Part shown: piece by piece, positions 54,158-63,723 of the stretch | Position numbering within the stretch: the first letter of the stretch is position 1 | How the letters are laid out: each line of letters begins with the position of its first letter | DNA from: Actinomycetota bacterium | GTDB taxonomy: Bacteria > Actinomycetota > Actinomycetes > S36-B12 > GCA-2699445 | DNA length: 64,000 nt | NCBI GenBank assembly: GCA_020438795.1 | Contig: JAGQTY010000010.1 | Coordinates: forward strand, 1-64,000 | Direction: 5' to 3' | The notes under the pieces: model-generated | Database searches by the model: none | What the model saw: the letters and a program-made list of their open reading frames with translations, nothing else | Told to the model about the DNA's origin: nothing | Position numbers and translations under genes: made by a program

Positions 54158-54958
54158 ATGGATCACTTGTTGCGTGGACTGGCGCCGATCAGCCAGGCCG
54201 GCTGGGAGGAGATCGAGTCCGAAGCCTCCCGGACGCTGCGGCACTTCCTGGCAGGCCGCAAACTGCTGGACTACTCGGCCTCCGGCGGCTGGCAGCGGGG
54301 TGCGGTGGACCTCGGGCGCATCGATCCGGTGCAGGACGGCTCGGTCCGCCTGGCCAACCGGACCTCTGCCCCCATGACCGAGGTGCGGGTGGACTTCGTC
54401 GTAAGCCGCGACGAACTGGCCGCCGTTGATCGCGGCGCTGAGGATATGGACACCCAGCCGGTCATCGACGCCGCCCGCAGCGCCGCGCTGGCCGAGGACG
54501 ACGCAGTCTTCGTCGGCAACTCCGAAGCGGGGATCAGGGGGATCCGGCAGGCCACACCGCACAAGACGATCAAGATCGACAAGTCCCTGGACCGGTTCCC
54601 GCACAGCGTGGCCAAGGCCATCGATCTGCTGGCCGACGAGGGGATCGGCGGACCGTACGGGATCGGGATGGGGCCCCGGTGCTGGCAGGGTGTGATGGAG
54701 AGCAGCGAGGCGGGGGGTTACCCACTGCTCAAGCATCTGCGTCTGCTGCTCGACGGTCCCGTGGTCTGGGCCCCCTCGCTCAGCGGCGCGGTCGTGCTCT
54801 CGCAACGAGGGGGCGACTACGACATCGTCGGCGGCCAGGACTGGGCCATCGGCTATCAGAGCCACAACGAGGAGACTGTGACGCTCTACCTCGAGGAGAC
54901 ACTCGCCTTCCTGATCAACACTCCCGAGGCGGCCGTCCCGCTCGACTTCGCCGACTGA
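54158..54958 (+). CDS. family 1 encapsulin shell protein
   Basis: HK97-fold protein of 266 residues that self-assembles into a protein nanocompartment. It starts with the hallmark MDHLLRGLAPISQAGWEEIE and continues with EASRTLRHFLAGRKLLDY. GIRGIRQATPHKTIKIDKSLD and GGPYGIGMGPRCWQGVMES lie in the middle. It ends with HNEETVTLYLEETLAFLINTPEAAV. The length matches 24-nm, 60-subunit (T=1) shells, but assembly size is inferred. Its cargo is almost certainly the DyP peroxidase encoded divergently, whose C terminus carries the targeting peptide. Unlike dyp, it has a strong Shine-Dalgarno sequence, which fits the need for many more shell than cargo copies. Confidence 0.97.
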   Translation: MDHLLRGLAPISQAGWEEIESEASRTLRHFLAGRKLLDYSASGGWQRGAVDLGRIDPVQDGSVRLANRTSAPMTEVRVDFVVSRDELAAVDRGAEDMDTQPVIDAARSAALAEDDAVFVGNSEAGIRGIRQATPHKTIKIDKSLDRFPHSVAKAIDLLADEGIGGPYGIGMGPRCWQGVMESSEAGGYPLLKHLRLLLDGPVVWAPSLSGAVVLSQRGGDYDIVGGQDWAIGYQSHNEETVTLYLEETLAFLINTPEAAVPLDFAD

Positions 54959-54977
54959 TTCGCCAGACTGCGAACGG

Positions 54978-55676
54978 TCATTGGGTCAGGGCCAGGATGG
55001 CCAGGGCTCCGGGGGTGTTGTTGATCGCGTGCGCCACGATCGGAGCGCCGAGGGCCCGGGTACGGGATCGCAGCACGGCCAGCACTGCGCCGATCGCCAG
55101 CAGGATCAGCAACCGCGTCGGTTCGAAGTGGAAGACCGCGAACACGAGCGTGACCGTCACCCCGGTCGCCCACGCCCCCCAGCCAGCCTTGCGCAGTCCG
55201 GCCCACAGCATCCCCCGGAAGGCGATCTCCTCGGCTATCGGCGCACCGATCAGTGCGACCAGGGCGAACAGGTAGAGCTGCCAGGCCGCCCCGGAATCGG
55301 CAATCTCCTCGGCCACCTGGCCGGCGGCGGACTCCAGATCCGGCACGAACAACGAGGTGACCAGCGCCGCCAGCACCGATGCCAGCAAGGCGACCACGCC
55401 ACCGAGCAACCCCCAGCCGAGATCTGCTGGGGTGAAGCGCCAGCCCAGGTCCAGGGCCCCGTTGCCCCGGCTGCGGGTGGCGTACAGGGGCCAGCCGATG
55501 AGGAAGAACCAGGGCGTGACGGTTCCCAGCAGCAGGACCGTCGCCAGGCCGAGGTTGGCGCCGGTCAGACCGACGGCGACGACGATGCTGGTGAGCAGCG
55601 CCCCGACGATGGTGATGACACCGTCGGGGACGCCCCAGCGCGGCGGGCGCAGCACCCGCCCCCGGCGCTCGGCCAC
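54978..55676 (-). CDS. CPBP family intramembrane metalloprotease
   Basis: Membrane protein of about 232 residues in the CAAX-protease/bacteriocin-processing family. The three family motifs are present: EEIAFRG with the Glu-Glu-x-x-x-Arg core, FAVFHFE with its His, and HAINNT with His and Asn. Six or so hydrophobic helices surround them. The start is uncertain. GTG 55676 lies 44 nt downstream of the ahcY stop, but no ribosome binding site is obvious and the open frame continues into ahcY. Substrate unknown. It is convergent with the encapsulin gene. Confidence 0.85.
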   Translation of the reverse strand: MAERRGRVLRPPRWGVPDGVITIVGALLTSIVVAVGLTGANLGLATVLLLGTVTPWFFLIGWPLYATRSRGNGALDLGWRFTPADLGWGLLGGVVALLASVLAALVTSLFVPDLESAAGQVAEEIADSGAAWQLYLFALVALIGAPIAEEIAFRGMLWAGLRKAGWGAWATGVTVTLVFAVFHFEPTRLLILLAIGAVLAVLRSRTRALGAPIVAHAINNTPGALAILALTQ

Positions 55677-55719
55677 CTGTACGGTGGCCGGGCAGCCGGG
55701 ATAGTCGGCGGGAGCCGGC

Positions 55720-57150
<1,431 letters not shown>

Positions 57151-57353
57151 GTTTCCTCTTGATTGTTCGGTTGATCCCCACGAACGTCCCGAGGCTTCGA
57201 TGGTCCGCTCAGGCCAGTGTAACCACGGCTGCACGGTTGCGGGCCTGACATGCTGCCTGTGGCCGGTCCGCAGGATCCGGTCTGCCATGGACTGCTGCGC
57301 TGATCGTGGCGCCACCCTGCCTCCCGACGGTCCTGCTGGCACGATCCGGGAAC

Positions 57354-58073
57354 ATGAAACCACTCATCGCCATCACAGGAGCCAGTTCCGGCATCGGAGC
57401 CGCGGCCGCCGCCTCATTCTCGGAGTCGGGTCACCCCTTGCTGCTACTCGCCCGGCGGGCTGACCGGATGGCGAGCCTGGGGCTGCCCAACACGATCATT
57501 GCCGAGGTGGACGTGCGCGACCGCGCGGCCCTGCAGGACGCAGTGGCTGACGCTGAGACTCAGTACGGGCCCCTGGACTGTCTGGTCAACAACGCGGGGC
57601 TGATGCAGCTCGGCGAACTCGCGTCCCAGGACCCCGTCGAGTACGAGGCAATGGTGGGTGTGAACATCCTCGGTGTTCTCAACGGCTGCAGTGTGGCGCT
57701 GGCCTCGATGGCGGAGGCCGGACGGGGCACCATCATCAATGTCAGTTCTCTCGCGGGCCGCAAGGCATACCCGAACCATGTTGCCTACGTGGGCACCAAG
57801 TTCGCAGTCACCGGGCTCACGGAGAACCTGCGCCAGGAGGTCGCGGGGAGCAATATCCGCGTGAGCGTGGTGGAGCCGGGGGCGGTGGAGACGGAGTTGC
57901 TCGGGCACACCACGTCTTCGGACCTCATCAGCGGCTACGAGCAGTGGAAGGACAGCATCGGCGGGGCACTGGACGCCGATGCCGTGGTGCGGGCCATCCG
58001 ATACATCTACGACCAGCCGCAGTCGGTCTGCATCCGCGAAGTCGTGCTCGCCAGCACCGGACAGGAAGGCTGA
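57354..58073 (+). CDS. short-chain dehydrogenase/reductase
   Basis: Classical SDR of 239 residues. The cofactor motif is TGASSGIG at 8-15. NNAG follows near residue 80. The catalytic Ser lies in [18 protein letters not shown], where YxxxK appears as YVGTK. Asp in AEVDVRDR suggests the adenine-side contact. The family includes many NADP-dependent alcohol dehydrogenases of unknown substrate (YdfG type). ATG 57354 is preceded by GGGAA. It is divergent from ahcY and convergent with the cation transporter. Confidence 0.92.
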   Translation: MKPLIAITGASSGIGAAAAASFSESGHPLLLLARRADRMASLGLPNTIIAEVDVRDRAALQDAVADAETQYGPLDCLVNNAGLMQLGELASQDPVEYEAMVGVNILGVLNGCSVALASMAEAGRGTIINVSSLAGRKAYPNHVAYVGTKFAVTGLTENLRQEVAGSNIRVSVVEPGAVETELLGHTTSSDLISGYEQWKDSIGGALDADAVVRAIRYIYDQPQSVCIREVVLASTGQEG

Positions 58074-58088
58074 GTCCGGGAGCCCGCC

Positions 58089-59060
58089 TCAGGCCTCCGA
58101 TGACGCTGGGCCCCCCTCACCACCTTCCGGCGACTCCGGGGCCCTGGCCGGATCGTAGATGTCTGGTTCCAGGTAGACGACACAGTCCAAGGACGTGAGC
58201 GCGGCCCGGACAGAGCGTTCCGCCCTGTCGATGATGGCGGCCACCTCATCGGCCCGGTCAGTGGCCGTTACGGCGATCTTGGCCGCCACGAGAAGGTCAT
58301 CGGGCCCGAGGTGCAGGGTACGCATATGGATCACTCGATCCACACCGTCAGTGTCGCTGAGCGCATGCGTGATGGCCACGACTTGCTCCGGCAGAGCACC
58401 CTCACCGGTGAGCAGCGAGGACACTTCCGCGGCGAGGAAGAGCGCGATGATGATCAGCAGCACACCGACAGCGGCGGCCCCGACGCCGTCCCAGCGACCG
58501 TTGCCGGTGATCGTGGCCATGGTTACGCCGAAAGTGGCGAATGCGAGTCCGATCACGGCCCCGGTGTCCTCGAGGAGGATCACCGGCAGTTCGGGATTGC
58601 GCGTGTGCCGGACGAACCCGAACACCGAACGCCGGCCTCGCGATCGATTGGCCTCCCTGAACGCGGTGCGCAGCGACAGTCCCTCCAGGACGATCGCCAC
58701 ACCGAGAACCACGAAGGCCACGATCGGATCGTTCAGCTCCTCGGGGTGCTGAATCTTGTGCCACCCCTCGTAGAGGGAGAAGACGCCACCCACGAGGAAC
58801 AGCACGATCGCCACAAGGAAGGCGTAGACGTATCTGAGCCTCCCGTAGCCGAACGGATGCTCGGCGTCCCGCTCACGCTCAGAACGCTTCTTCCCGATCA
58901 GCAGGAGGACCTGATTCGCGCTGTCTGCGACCGAGTGGATGCCTTCGGTGAGCATCGAGGAGGATCCGGTGACAGCCCAGGCGACGAACTTGGCGATGGC
59001 CACACCGATGTTGGCGGCCAGGGCAGCCAGAACGGCCTTGGTACCCCCCTCGGTGCTCAT
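58089..59060 (-). CDS. cation diffusion facilitator family transporter
   Basis: Divalent-metal exporter of the CDF family, 323 residues with six predicted membrane helices. The first half has MLTEGIHSVADSANQVLLLIGKKRSERERDAEHPFGYGRLRYVYAFLVA, in which the second helix offers His and Asp metal ligands. A cytosolic C-terminal domain follows at about 205-305. The type resembles ZNT9-like members that lack a His-rich loop. It overlaps manA by 4 nt (ATGA) and is therefore translationally coupled to it. This order, ahcY-CDF-manA, is common in actinobacteria, although the reason is not known. Confidence 0.92.
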   Translation of the reverse strand: MSTEGGTKAVLAALAANIGVAIAKFVAWAVTGSSSMLTEGIHSVADSANQVLLLIGKKRSERERDAEHPFGYGRLRYVYAFLVAIVLFLVGGVFSLYEGWHKIQHPEELNDPIVAFVVLGVAIVLEGLSLRTAFREANRSRGRRSVFGFVRHTRNPELPVILLEDTGAVIGLAFATFGVTMATITGNGRWDGVGAAAVGVLLIIIALFLAAEVSSLLTGEGALPEQVVAITHALSDTDGVDRVIHMRTLHLGPDDLLVAAKIAVTATDRADEVAAIIDRAERSVRAALTSLDCVVYLEPDIYDPARAPESPEGGEGGPASSEA

Positions 59061-60121
59061 CCCTTCGGGATCTCCTGGCTCACAAGGACGGAGTGTCCGT
59101 GCGCCATGATGTCAGCGTTGGGGCATTCGGGCGCAAGCACGAGCGCCTGTCCCGCTTCCACCGTCGTCTCCGTGTCATCCACGGCCACGGTGACTCCCCC
59201 GGCGATGGCGAGCACCAGCCGGTAGTTCCCGCTCTTGGTCCGATGAGGGTCGTTGGTGATGAACGTGACCCGGAAGGGCGCGTCTGCCGGCGCGTACTCG
59301 CCGTCAGAGGGTGTGGTGATCAGCTGCGGTTCGATCTCCTCGGAGACCGCCTGCAATGCATGTCCGAGTGCCACGGTCTTGGAGGTGAGACCCATCCGCA
59401 GAACATTGTCCGAGGAGGTCATCACTTCCACACCCAGGCCGTCGACGTAGGCGTGCGGAACCCCAGCGGGCAGGTACACGGCATCGCCCTTTTGCAAGCT
59501 GCGGGCCTGCAGGAGCGCGGCCACCGCGACCCCCGGATCGTCACCGAACTTGTCGGCCACGGCGAACATCACTGCACTGCTGACCTCGTCCACTCCTGCG
59601 GCGGCATCGGCCCAGGTCTGCGCGGGGGCGCTGATCCGGTGCTGGTCGAAGAGCATCTCGATCACCTTGCGACGCTCCCCGGACTCGATCGCCGACAGCA
59701 GATCGTCGGTGGCACCGACGCTGCTGAGAATCGTCCCGGCCTCTTCCAGAGAACGCCAGCCCACGAGGGCCAGGAAGTCCTGAAGCGCGATGAGCATCTC
59801 GACCTTCTCGATGTCATCGGACAGCAGATCCGCCTGCTCGGCCCGCCAGGCGATCGCCTGATCAGCTGTGGGGTGGACCTGCAGCGAGAGTGGCGTGGCA
59901 GCGGCGAGGATCTTGGTCAGGAGCGGGACTTCACCCAGGACTGAGTCCAGCGTTGTACTGGAGCCCAGCAACGGTGACGGCGCGCTGGGATGGGCGCCGA
60001 ACCAGAGTTCGGCCTGCGGACCGTCCGTGGTCACGCGGGTCCATTCGCTCAGCCCGTTGTGAATACCCCAGTCATAGGGGCGCATGACGCCCTCGATCGC
60101 GATGGGGCGGTTGGTTCTCAT
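59057..60121 (-). CDS. manA: mannose-6-phosphate isomerase, class I
   Basis: Zinc enzyme of 354 residues that converts fructose-6-phosphate and mannose-6-phosphate, the entry to GDP-mannose and mannosylated lipids. It starts IAIEGVMRPYDWGIHNGLSEW. It has ELWFGAHPSAPS and LSLQVHPTADQA, where His and Gln are zinc ligands, and VYLPAGVPHAYVDGLGVEVMTSSDNVLRMGLTSK, carrying the conserved Glu/His and Arg residues. ATG 60121 overlaps the stop of the Trm112-like gene. In related genomes a SIS-domain sugar isomerase usually sits between these two; it is missing here. Confidence 0.95.
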   Translation of the reverse strand: MRTNRPIAIEGVMRPYDWGIHNGLSEWTRVTTDGPQAELWFGAHPSAPSPLLGSSTTLDSVLGEVPLLTKILAAATPLSLQVHPTADQAIAWRAEQADLLSDDIEKVEMLIALQDFLALVGWRSLEEAGTILSSVGATDDLLSAIESGERRKVIEMLFDQHRISAPAQTWADAAAGVDEVSSAVMFAVADKFGDDPGVAVAALLQARSLQKGDAVYLPAGVPHAYVDGLGVEVMTSSDNVLRMGLTSKTVALGHALQAVSEEIEPQLITTPSDGEYAPADAPFRVTFITNDPHRTKSGNYRLVLAIAGGVTVAVDDTETTVEAGQALVLAPECPNADIMAHGHSVLVSQEIPKG

Positions 60122-60279
60122 GAGTGCTCCCCTGCCAGCATCACGGGCATTCCGTCGATGACGTCGTACCGTTCCCCGCATACGGTGCAGACCAGCACGG
60201 GTGGGTCCTCACGCAACCGGCCGTGATCGGCCCGAGGGCAGCGCAGAATCTCGAGCAGCGCCGCCGATACCTCACTCAT
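60118..60279 (-). CDS. Trm112-family small zinc-ribbon protein
   Basis: A 53-residue protein too short for most gene scans. It reads MSEVSAALLEILRCPRADHG at the start, then VCTVCGERYDVIDGMPVML, matching the Trm112/YcaR-like family. Three Cys (14, 31, 34) sit where a zinc ribbon would; one of the usual four positions is not Cys. Such proteins act as small stabilising or activating partners of methyltransferases or sugar enzymes. The gene overlaps manB by 8 nt and manA by 4 nt, so all three are translated together. Confidence 0.88.
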   Translation of the reverse strand: MSEVSAALLEILRCPRADHGRLREDPPVLVCTVCGERYDVIDGMPVMLAGEHS

Positions 60280-61663
60280 CTCGTATCACCGCCAGGACTT
60301 CGGCCACCTTCTCCGACAGGATATCGGCACTGTCCGCCTCGACGTTCAGCCGGAGCAGCGGTTCGGTGTTGGACGGTCTGACGTTGAACCACGCGTCGGG
60401 TCCCGTGAACGTGAGGCCGTCGAGATCATCGACCTGATACTGATCCGAGAAGGCGGCCCGGACACGTGCCAGAGCGGCCGGCACGTCGGAGACCTCGGAG
60501 TTGATCTCACCGCTGGCCGCGTAGCGGCTGTACTGGGAGACCAGCTCGGACAGCGGGGTCCCGGGCGGGGTCTCACCCAGCATCGCGATCACGTTGAGAG
60601 CAGCCAGCATCCCGGAGTCGGCCCGCCAGAAGTCCCGGAAGTAGAAGTGCCCGGAGTGCTCGCCCCCGAACGCTGCGCCGGACTCGGCCATCTTCGCCTT
60701 GATGAACGAGTGCCCGACCCGGGTGCGCAGGGGCACCCCACCGAGTTCAGCCACGATCTCGGGGACCGCCCTGCTGGTGATCAGGTTGTGGATGATGGTG
60801 GCGCCGGGCTCCCGCTGCAGCACGCGAGCGGCGATCATCGATGTGATGGTCGACGGTGAGACAAGATCACCGCGCTCGTCCACCACGAAACACCGATCGG
60901 CGTCCCCGTCGAACGCCAGGCCGAGGTCTGCGCCGACCTGCACCACTCGCTGCTGCAGATCGACCAGGTTCGCCGGATCGATCGGGTTGGCCTCATGGTT
61001 GGGGAAGGTGCCGTCGAGCTCGAAGTAGATCGGCATCACGGTGAGTGGGACCGGCGGCAGTCCCGCCTCAGTACCGAGCACAGCCAGGGCGGTGTGACCG
61101 GCCATGCCGTTCCCCGCATCGACCACCACCCGCAGCGGCCTGATCCCGGAGATGTCCACCAGGCTGCGCAGGAACTCCGCATAGTCGGGCAGCAGATCAC
61201 GGTGGCGCACTTCTCCCCGAGTCGGACCGGGCGGCGGCACCCGGCCCTCGGCGATCATGGTTCTGATCTCGGCCAGGCCCGTCTCCTCCCCGACCGGCGA
61301 GGCCCCAGCACGGCACAGCTTGATCCCGTTGTACCGGGCGGGGTTGTGACTGGCAGTGAACATCGCGCCGGGCAGGCCCAGACGTCCCGCGGCGAAGTAG
61401 AGGCCGTCGGTGGAGCACAACCCGATCTGGATGACGTCGCAGCCCTGCTCGGTCACTCCTTCGGTGAACGCCTCCACCAGTTCCGGGCCGCTGGGGCGCA
61501 TGTCGTTGCCGATGACGACGGCTCCGGGGCCCCCCGCATCGGTCCTGATCCCGAGGACCTCGACGAAGCTCGCTCCCACGTCGTGAGCCAGTCGGGCGTC
61601 CAGCTGGTCCGGGACCACCCCTCGGACGTCATATGCCTTAATGATTGAATTCAGATCCGTCAC
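60272..61663 (-). CDS. manB: phosphomannomutase/phosphoglucomutase
   Basis: Alpha-D-phosphohexomutase of 463 residues. The phosphoserine loop is GAMFTASHNPARYNGIKL (Ser near residue 105). The magnesium-binding loop is LAFDGDADRCFVVDE. The sugar-binding loop is FGGEHSGHFYFRDF, and the phosphate-binding loop is RPSNTEPLLRLNVEA. With ManA it supplies mannose-1-phosphate for GDP-mannose. GTG 61663 lies 7 nt after TAGGCT, a leaderless arrangement that probably drives the whole manB-Trm112-manA-CDF run. Confidence 0.96.
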   Translation of the reverse strand: MTDLNSIIKAYDVRGVVPDQLDARLAHDVGASFVEVLGIRTDAGGPGAVVIGNDMRPSGPELVEAFTEGVTEQGCDVIQIGLCSTDGLYFAAGRLGLPGAMFTASHNPARYNGIKLCRAGASPVGEETGLAEIRTMIAEGRVPPPGPTRGEVRHRDLLPDYAEFLRSLVDISGIRPLRVVVDAGNGMAGHTALAVLGTEAGLPPVPLTVMPIYFELDGTFPNHEANPIDPANLVDLQQRVVQVGADLGLAFDGDADRCFVVDERGDLVSPSTITSMIAARVLQREPGATIIHNLITSRAVPEIVAELGGVPLRTRVGHSFIKAKMAESGAAFGGEHSGHFYFRDFWRADSGMLAALNVIAMLGETPPGTPLSELVSQYSRYAASGEINSEVSDVPAALARVRAAFSDQYQVDDLDGLTFTGPDAWFNVRPSNTEPLLRLNVEADSADILSEKVAEVLAVIRDE

Positions 61664-61670
61664 CCGTCGG

Positions 61671-61676
61671 AGCCTA
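61671..61676 (-). promoter_or_regulatory. -10 element for leaderless manB operon
   Basis: On the minus strand TAGGCT is followed by 7 nt and the GTG at 61663. Confidence 0.55.
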
Positions 61677-61741
61677 CCGAGGATCGGCGGATTCTCACAT
61701 CATTGGGGCCATTTGGGCCAACGCGCCGCAGCCCCGGTGAC

Positions 61742-62116
61742 TCAGGCCTCCGCGTCGCGCAGAACGCGCAGGTGACCGCGCCGGTTGACCTCGAGCGTCC
61801 CGACCGGAGGTGGGCCCGGCTGCTCGGGCTCGTCGGACTCCCGGGGCCTGCCCGCCTCACGCACTGCGTCAGCCAGTGCTTCGAGATCGTCCGAACTGGG
61901 CTTCAGAGCCTCGGGATCCAGTTTGAGCCGGACCACCTCCCAGCCCCGCGGGACAGTCAGTGTCTCACTGTGTTCCTGGCACAGATCGAAGTAGTGCGGC
62001 TCGGCATAGGTCGCCAATGGCCCCAGGTAGGCGGTGCAGTCGGCATAGGCGTACGTGAGCGTGGCGACAGCAGACCGAGTGCACATCGGCTTGCTGCATT
62101 TGCGTGCGAGACTCAC
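61742..62116 (-). CDS. DUF3499 zinc-finger-like protein
   Basis: Actinobacterial conserved protein of 124 residues. It starts MSLARKCSKPMCTRSAVATL and has the family core YADCTAYLGPLATYAEPHYFDLCQEHSETLTVPRGWEVVRL. Two CxxxxC-like pairs (Cys7, Cys12 and the later Cys near 52 with His) suggest bound zinc. The C-terminal half is polar and less conserved. GTG 62116 is chosen because TACCTT stands 6 nt upstream and because it gives the usual family N terminus; the ATG at 62134 would add 6 residues. Function is unknown. Confidence 0.88.
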   Translation of the reverse strand: MSLARKCSKPMCTRSAVATLTYAYADCTAYLGPLATYAEPHYFDLCQEHSETLTVPRGWEVVRLKLDPEALKPSSDDLEALADAVREAGRPRESDEPEQPGPPPVGTLEVNRRGHLRVLRDAEA

Positions 62117-62122
62117 AGAAGT

Positions 62123-62128
62123 AAGGTA
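62123..62128 (-). promoter_or_regulatory. -10 element for leaderless DUF3499 gene
   Basis: On the minus strand TACCTT is followed by 6 nt and the GTG at 62116. It lies inside the open frame that begins at ATG 62134, arguing against that start. Confidence 0.55.
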
Positions 62129-62151
62129 TCGCATGAACCTCGGGCGCCTTC

Positions 62152-63723
62152 TCAATGGCTGCGTGTCGAGCCCGCCAAGCCGTATTGCGATTGTGCATCG
62201 GGAAGGCGGATGAACGGTGAGACCCGCTCCAGTGGGTAGCCGGTCAGAGCGCTGTGGCCCGAGCGTTGCACGAATGTGGCGTAGACATCGCCGGCACCCT
62301 CGATGTCGGACACGAGCAGGGAATAGGGTTCCTTGCCCTCAGCTGACACGCTCACCTCCACGGGCTCGCCCTCCGGGAGGACCGCGGCGTCGACCTCGGT
62401 CACCTCACTGCCCGAGAGTCGGGAGACGCTCGCCCGCGAGTCCCCTCCGATCGCGATCAGCGTGACCACGGTGTCCCCGTTCGGCAACACGCCACCGGCG
62501 ACTCCGGTACTGGTGAGCCGTTCTCCGGCGCGCAGCCATACGATGTCCGAGCCGTCATCCCGTGCAGCCTCGATGGCGCGATCGACCTTGATCTCGAGCT
62601 CCCGGCGCTCGGCGGGCTTCTTGGCGGCATCCAGCTCCGCCTGGGCGTCTGCCACGGCCTGCTTGCGGGACTCCAGCGAACTGGCCTCCTCGCGGGTCTG
62701 CATGTTCGCCGAGGCGAGTACGGGCACATCAGAAGTGATGACGATGGTTGCCGCGGAGTCGCCCAGCTGCTTGCTGAGATCGACCGTGCGCAGACGCTCC
62801 CCACGCACCGGGATGCTCTGGCCGCCCGCCACCTCCTTCAGTCCGTCCTGGGTGATCGCGGTGACCTGGACGTTCGCGCGCTCCGACGGTGACAGCAGCA
62901 GAAGTTCGCGTGTTCCGGGACCGGACGGAAGGCCGGTGATGATGGATCGACGAGCGGGCCGACCGGACGGGGGGATGATCTCGATCCCGCGCGGCGTGAG
63001 ATCCTCCATCCGGTCGTCGACGATGAACGGGCTGACCAGGCCGAATCGCGTCGTGACGTGGACCGCCAGCGCTGCCATTCCCGGGGCGACGGCGTCGAGC
63101 TTCACCTCGGCCCGGTCGTTCGCGGGCACCGCCACTCCGTCGGTGCCACTGGTCTCGACCGCACCGTCGATCCCAACCACGGTCACCTCAGCCACAGCAT
63201 CGGAATCGGTCGGGTTCACCAGCACAAGCTTGCCCCGCTGGCCCGGCTGGGTCGCGCCACCGAGCAGCCAGGCCTCGGTGATGGGGCCGGTGCACTGCAC
63301 GTTGGCGAGTCCCCTGCCCTCACCCTTGCTGTCCACGGACGTACGAGCAGCGAAGGAGCCCGGCGCCAGGCCGTCCAGTGCGGTCGCAACCGCCATTGCC
63401 GCCTCACCGGTGGGAAAGGCAGCGGTGGACCCGGCCGACGCCAGATCGCCGAGGGTCGCAGCCCCGGGAGTGCCGACGATGGAGAAGGAGCCCTCGTCAC
63501 TCTGACCGTCGACCCCGGGGACGCTGGTAAGCGCCACGCTGGTCGTGGTGTCGCTGCCCGAACGCAGCTCGGGGCAGGCCAGGGCGACCGAGTTCACGAC
63601 GTTTCGCTGCACCTGCGCGTTGGCCGAGCCCTGATCGTGACCCGCATAGGACATGCCCGCTGCCACGACCCCACCGCTCACGGCCAGAATGCCCATGATG
63701 GCGATCCCGCTTCTCACGCTCAT
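62152..63723 (-). CDS. DUF5719 family exported protein
   Basis: Envelope protein of 523 residues. One N-terminal hydrophobic helix (about 6-26, GIAIMGILAVSGGVVAAGMSYAG) anchors or exports it. The rest is beta-rich with repeated VTVVGIDG, VTAITQDG and VSVSAEG type strands, and has a Lys/Glu/Ala-rich coiled-coil insert at about 345-385. It matches actinobacterial DUF5719 proteins that are always encoded beside a large glycosyltransferase. Its ATG overlaps the stop of that gene by 4 nt (ATGA), so the two are coupled. A partner role in cell-wall glycan synthesis is inferred from context. Confidence 0.85.
   Translation of the reverse strand: MSVRSGIAIMGILAVSGGVVAAGMSYAGHDQGSANAQVQRNVVNSVALACPELRSGSDTTTSVALTSVPGVDGQSDEGSFSIVGTPGAATLGDLASAGSTAAFPTGEAAMAVATALDGLAPGSFAARTSVDSKGEGRGLANVQCTGPITEAWLLGGATQPGQRGKLVLVNPTDSDAVAEVTVVGIDGAVETSGTDGVAVPANDRAEVKLDAVAPGMAALAVHVTTRFGLVSPFIVDDRMEDLTPRGIEIIPPSGRPARRSIITGLPSGPGTRELLLLSPSERANVQVTAITQDGLKEVAGGQSIPVRGERLRTVDLSKQLGDSAATIVITSDVPVLASANMQTREEASSLESRKQAVADAQAELDAAKKPAERRELEIKVDRAIEAARDDGSDIVWLRAGERLTSTGVAGGVLPNGDTVVTLIAIGGDSRASVSRLSGSEVTEVDAAVLPEGEPVEVSVSAEGKEPYSLLVSDIEGAGDVYATFVQRSGHSALTGYPLERVSPFIRLPDAQSQYGLAGSTRSH

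Noticed and set aside
57151-57353. SAH riboswitch upstream of ahcY
   Set aside because: The leader after the likely TACACT box is too short, and the conserved core of the riboswitch could not be found.
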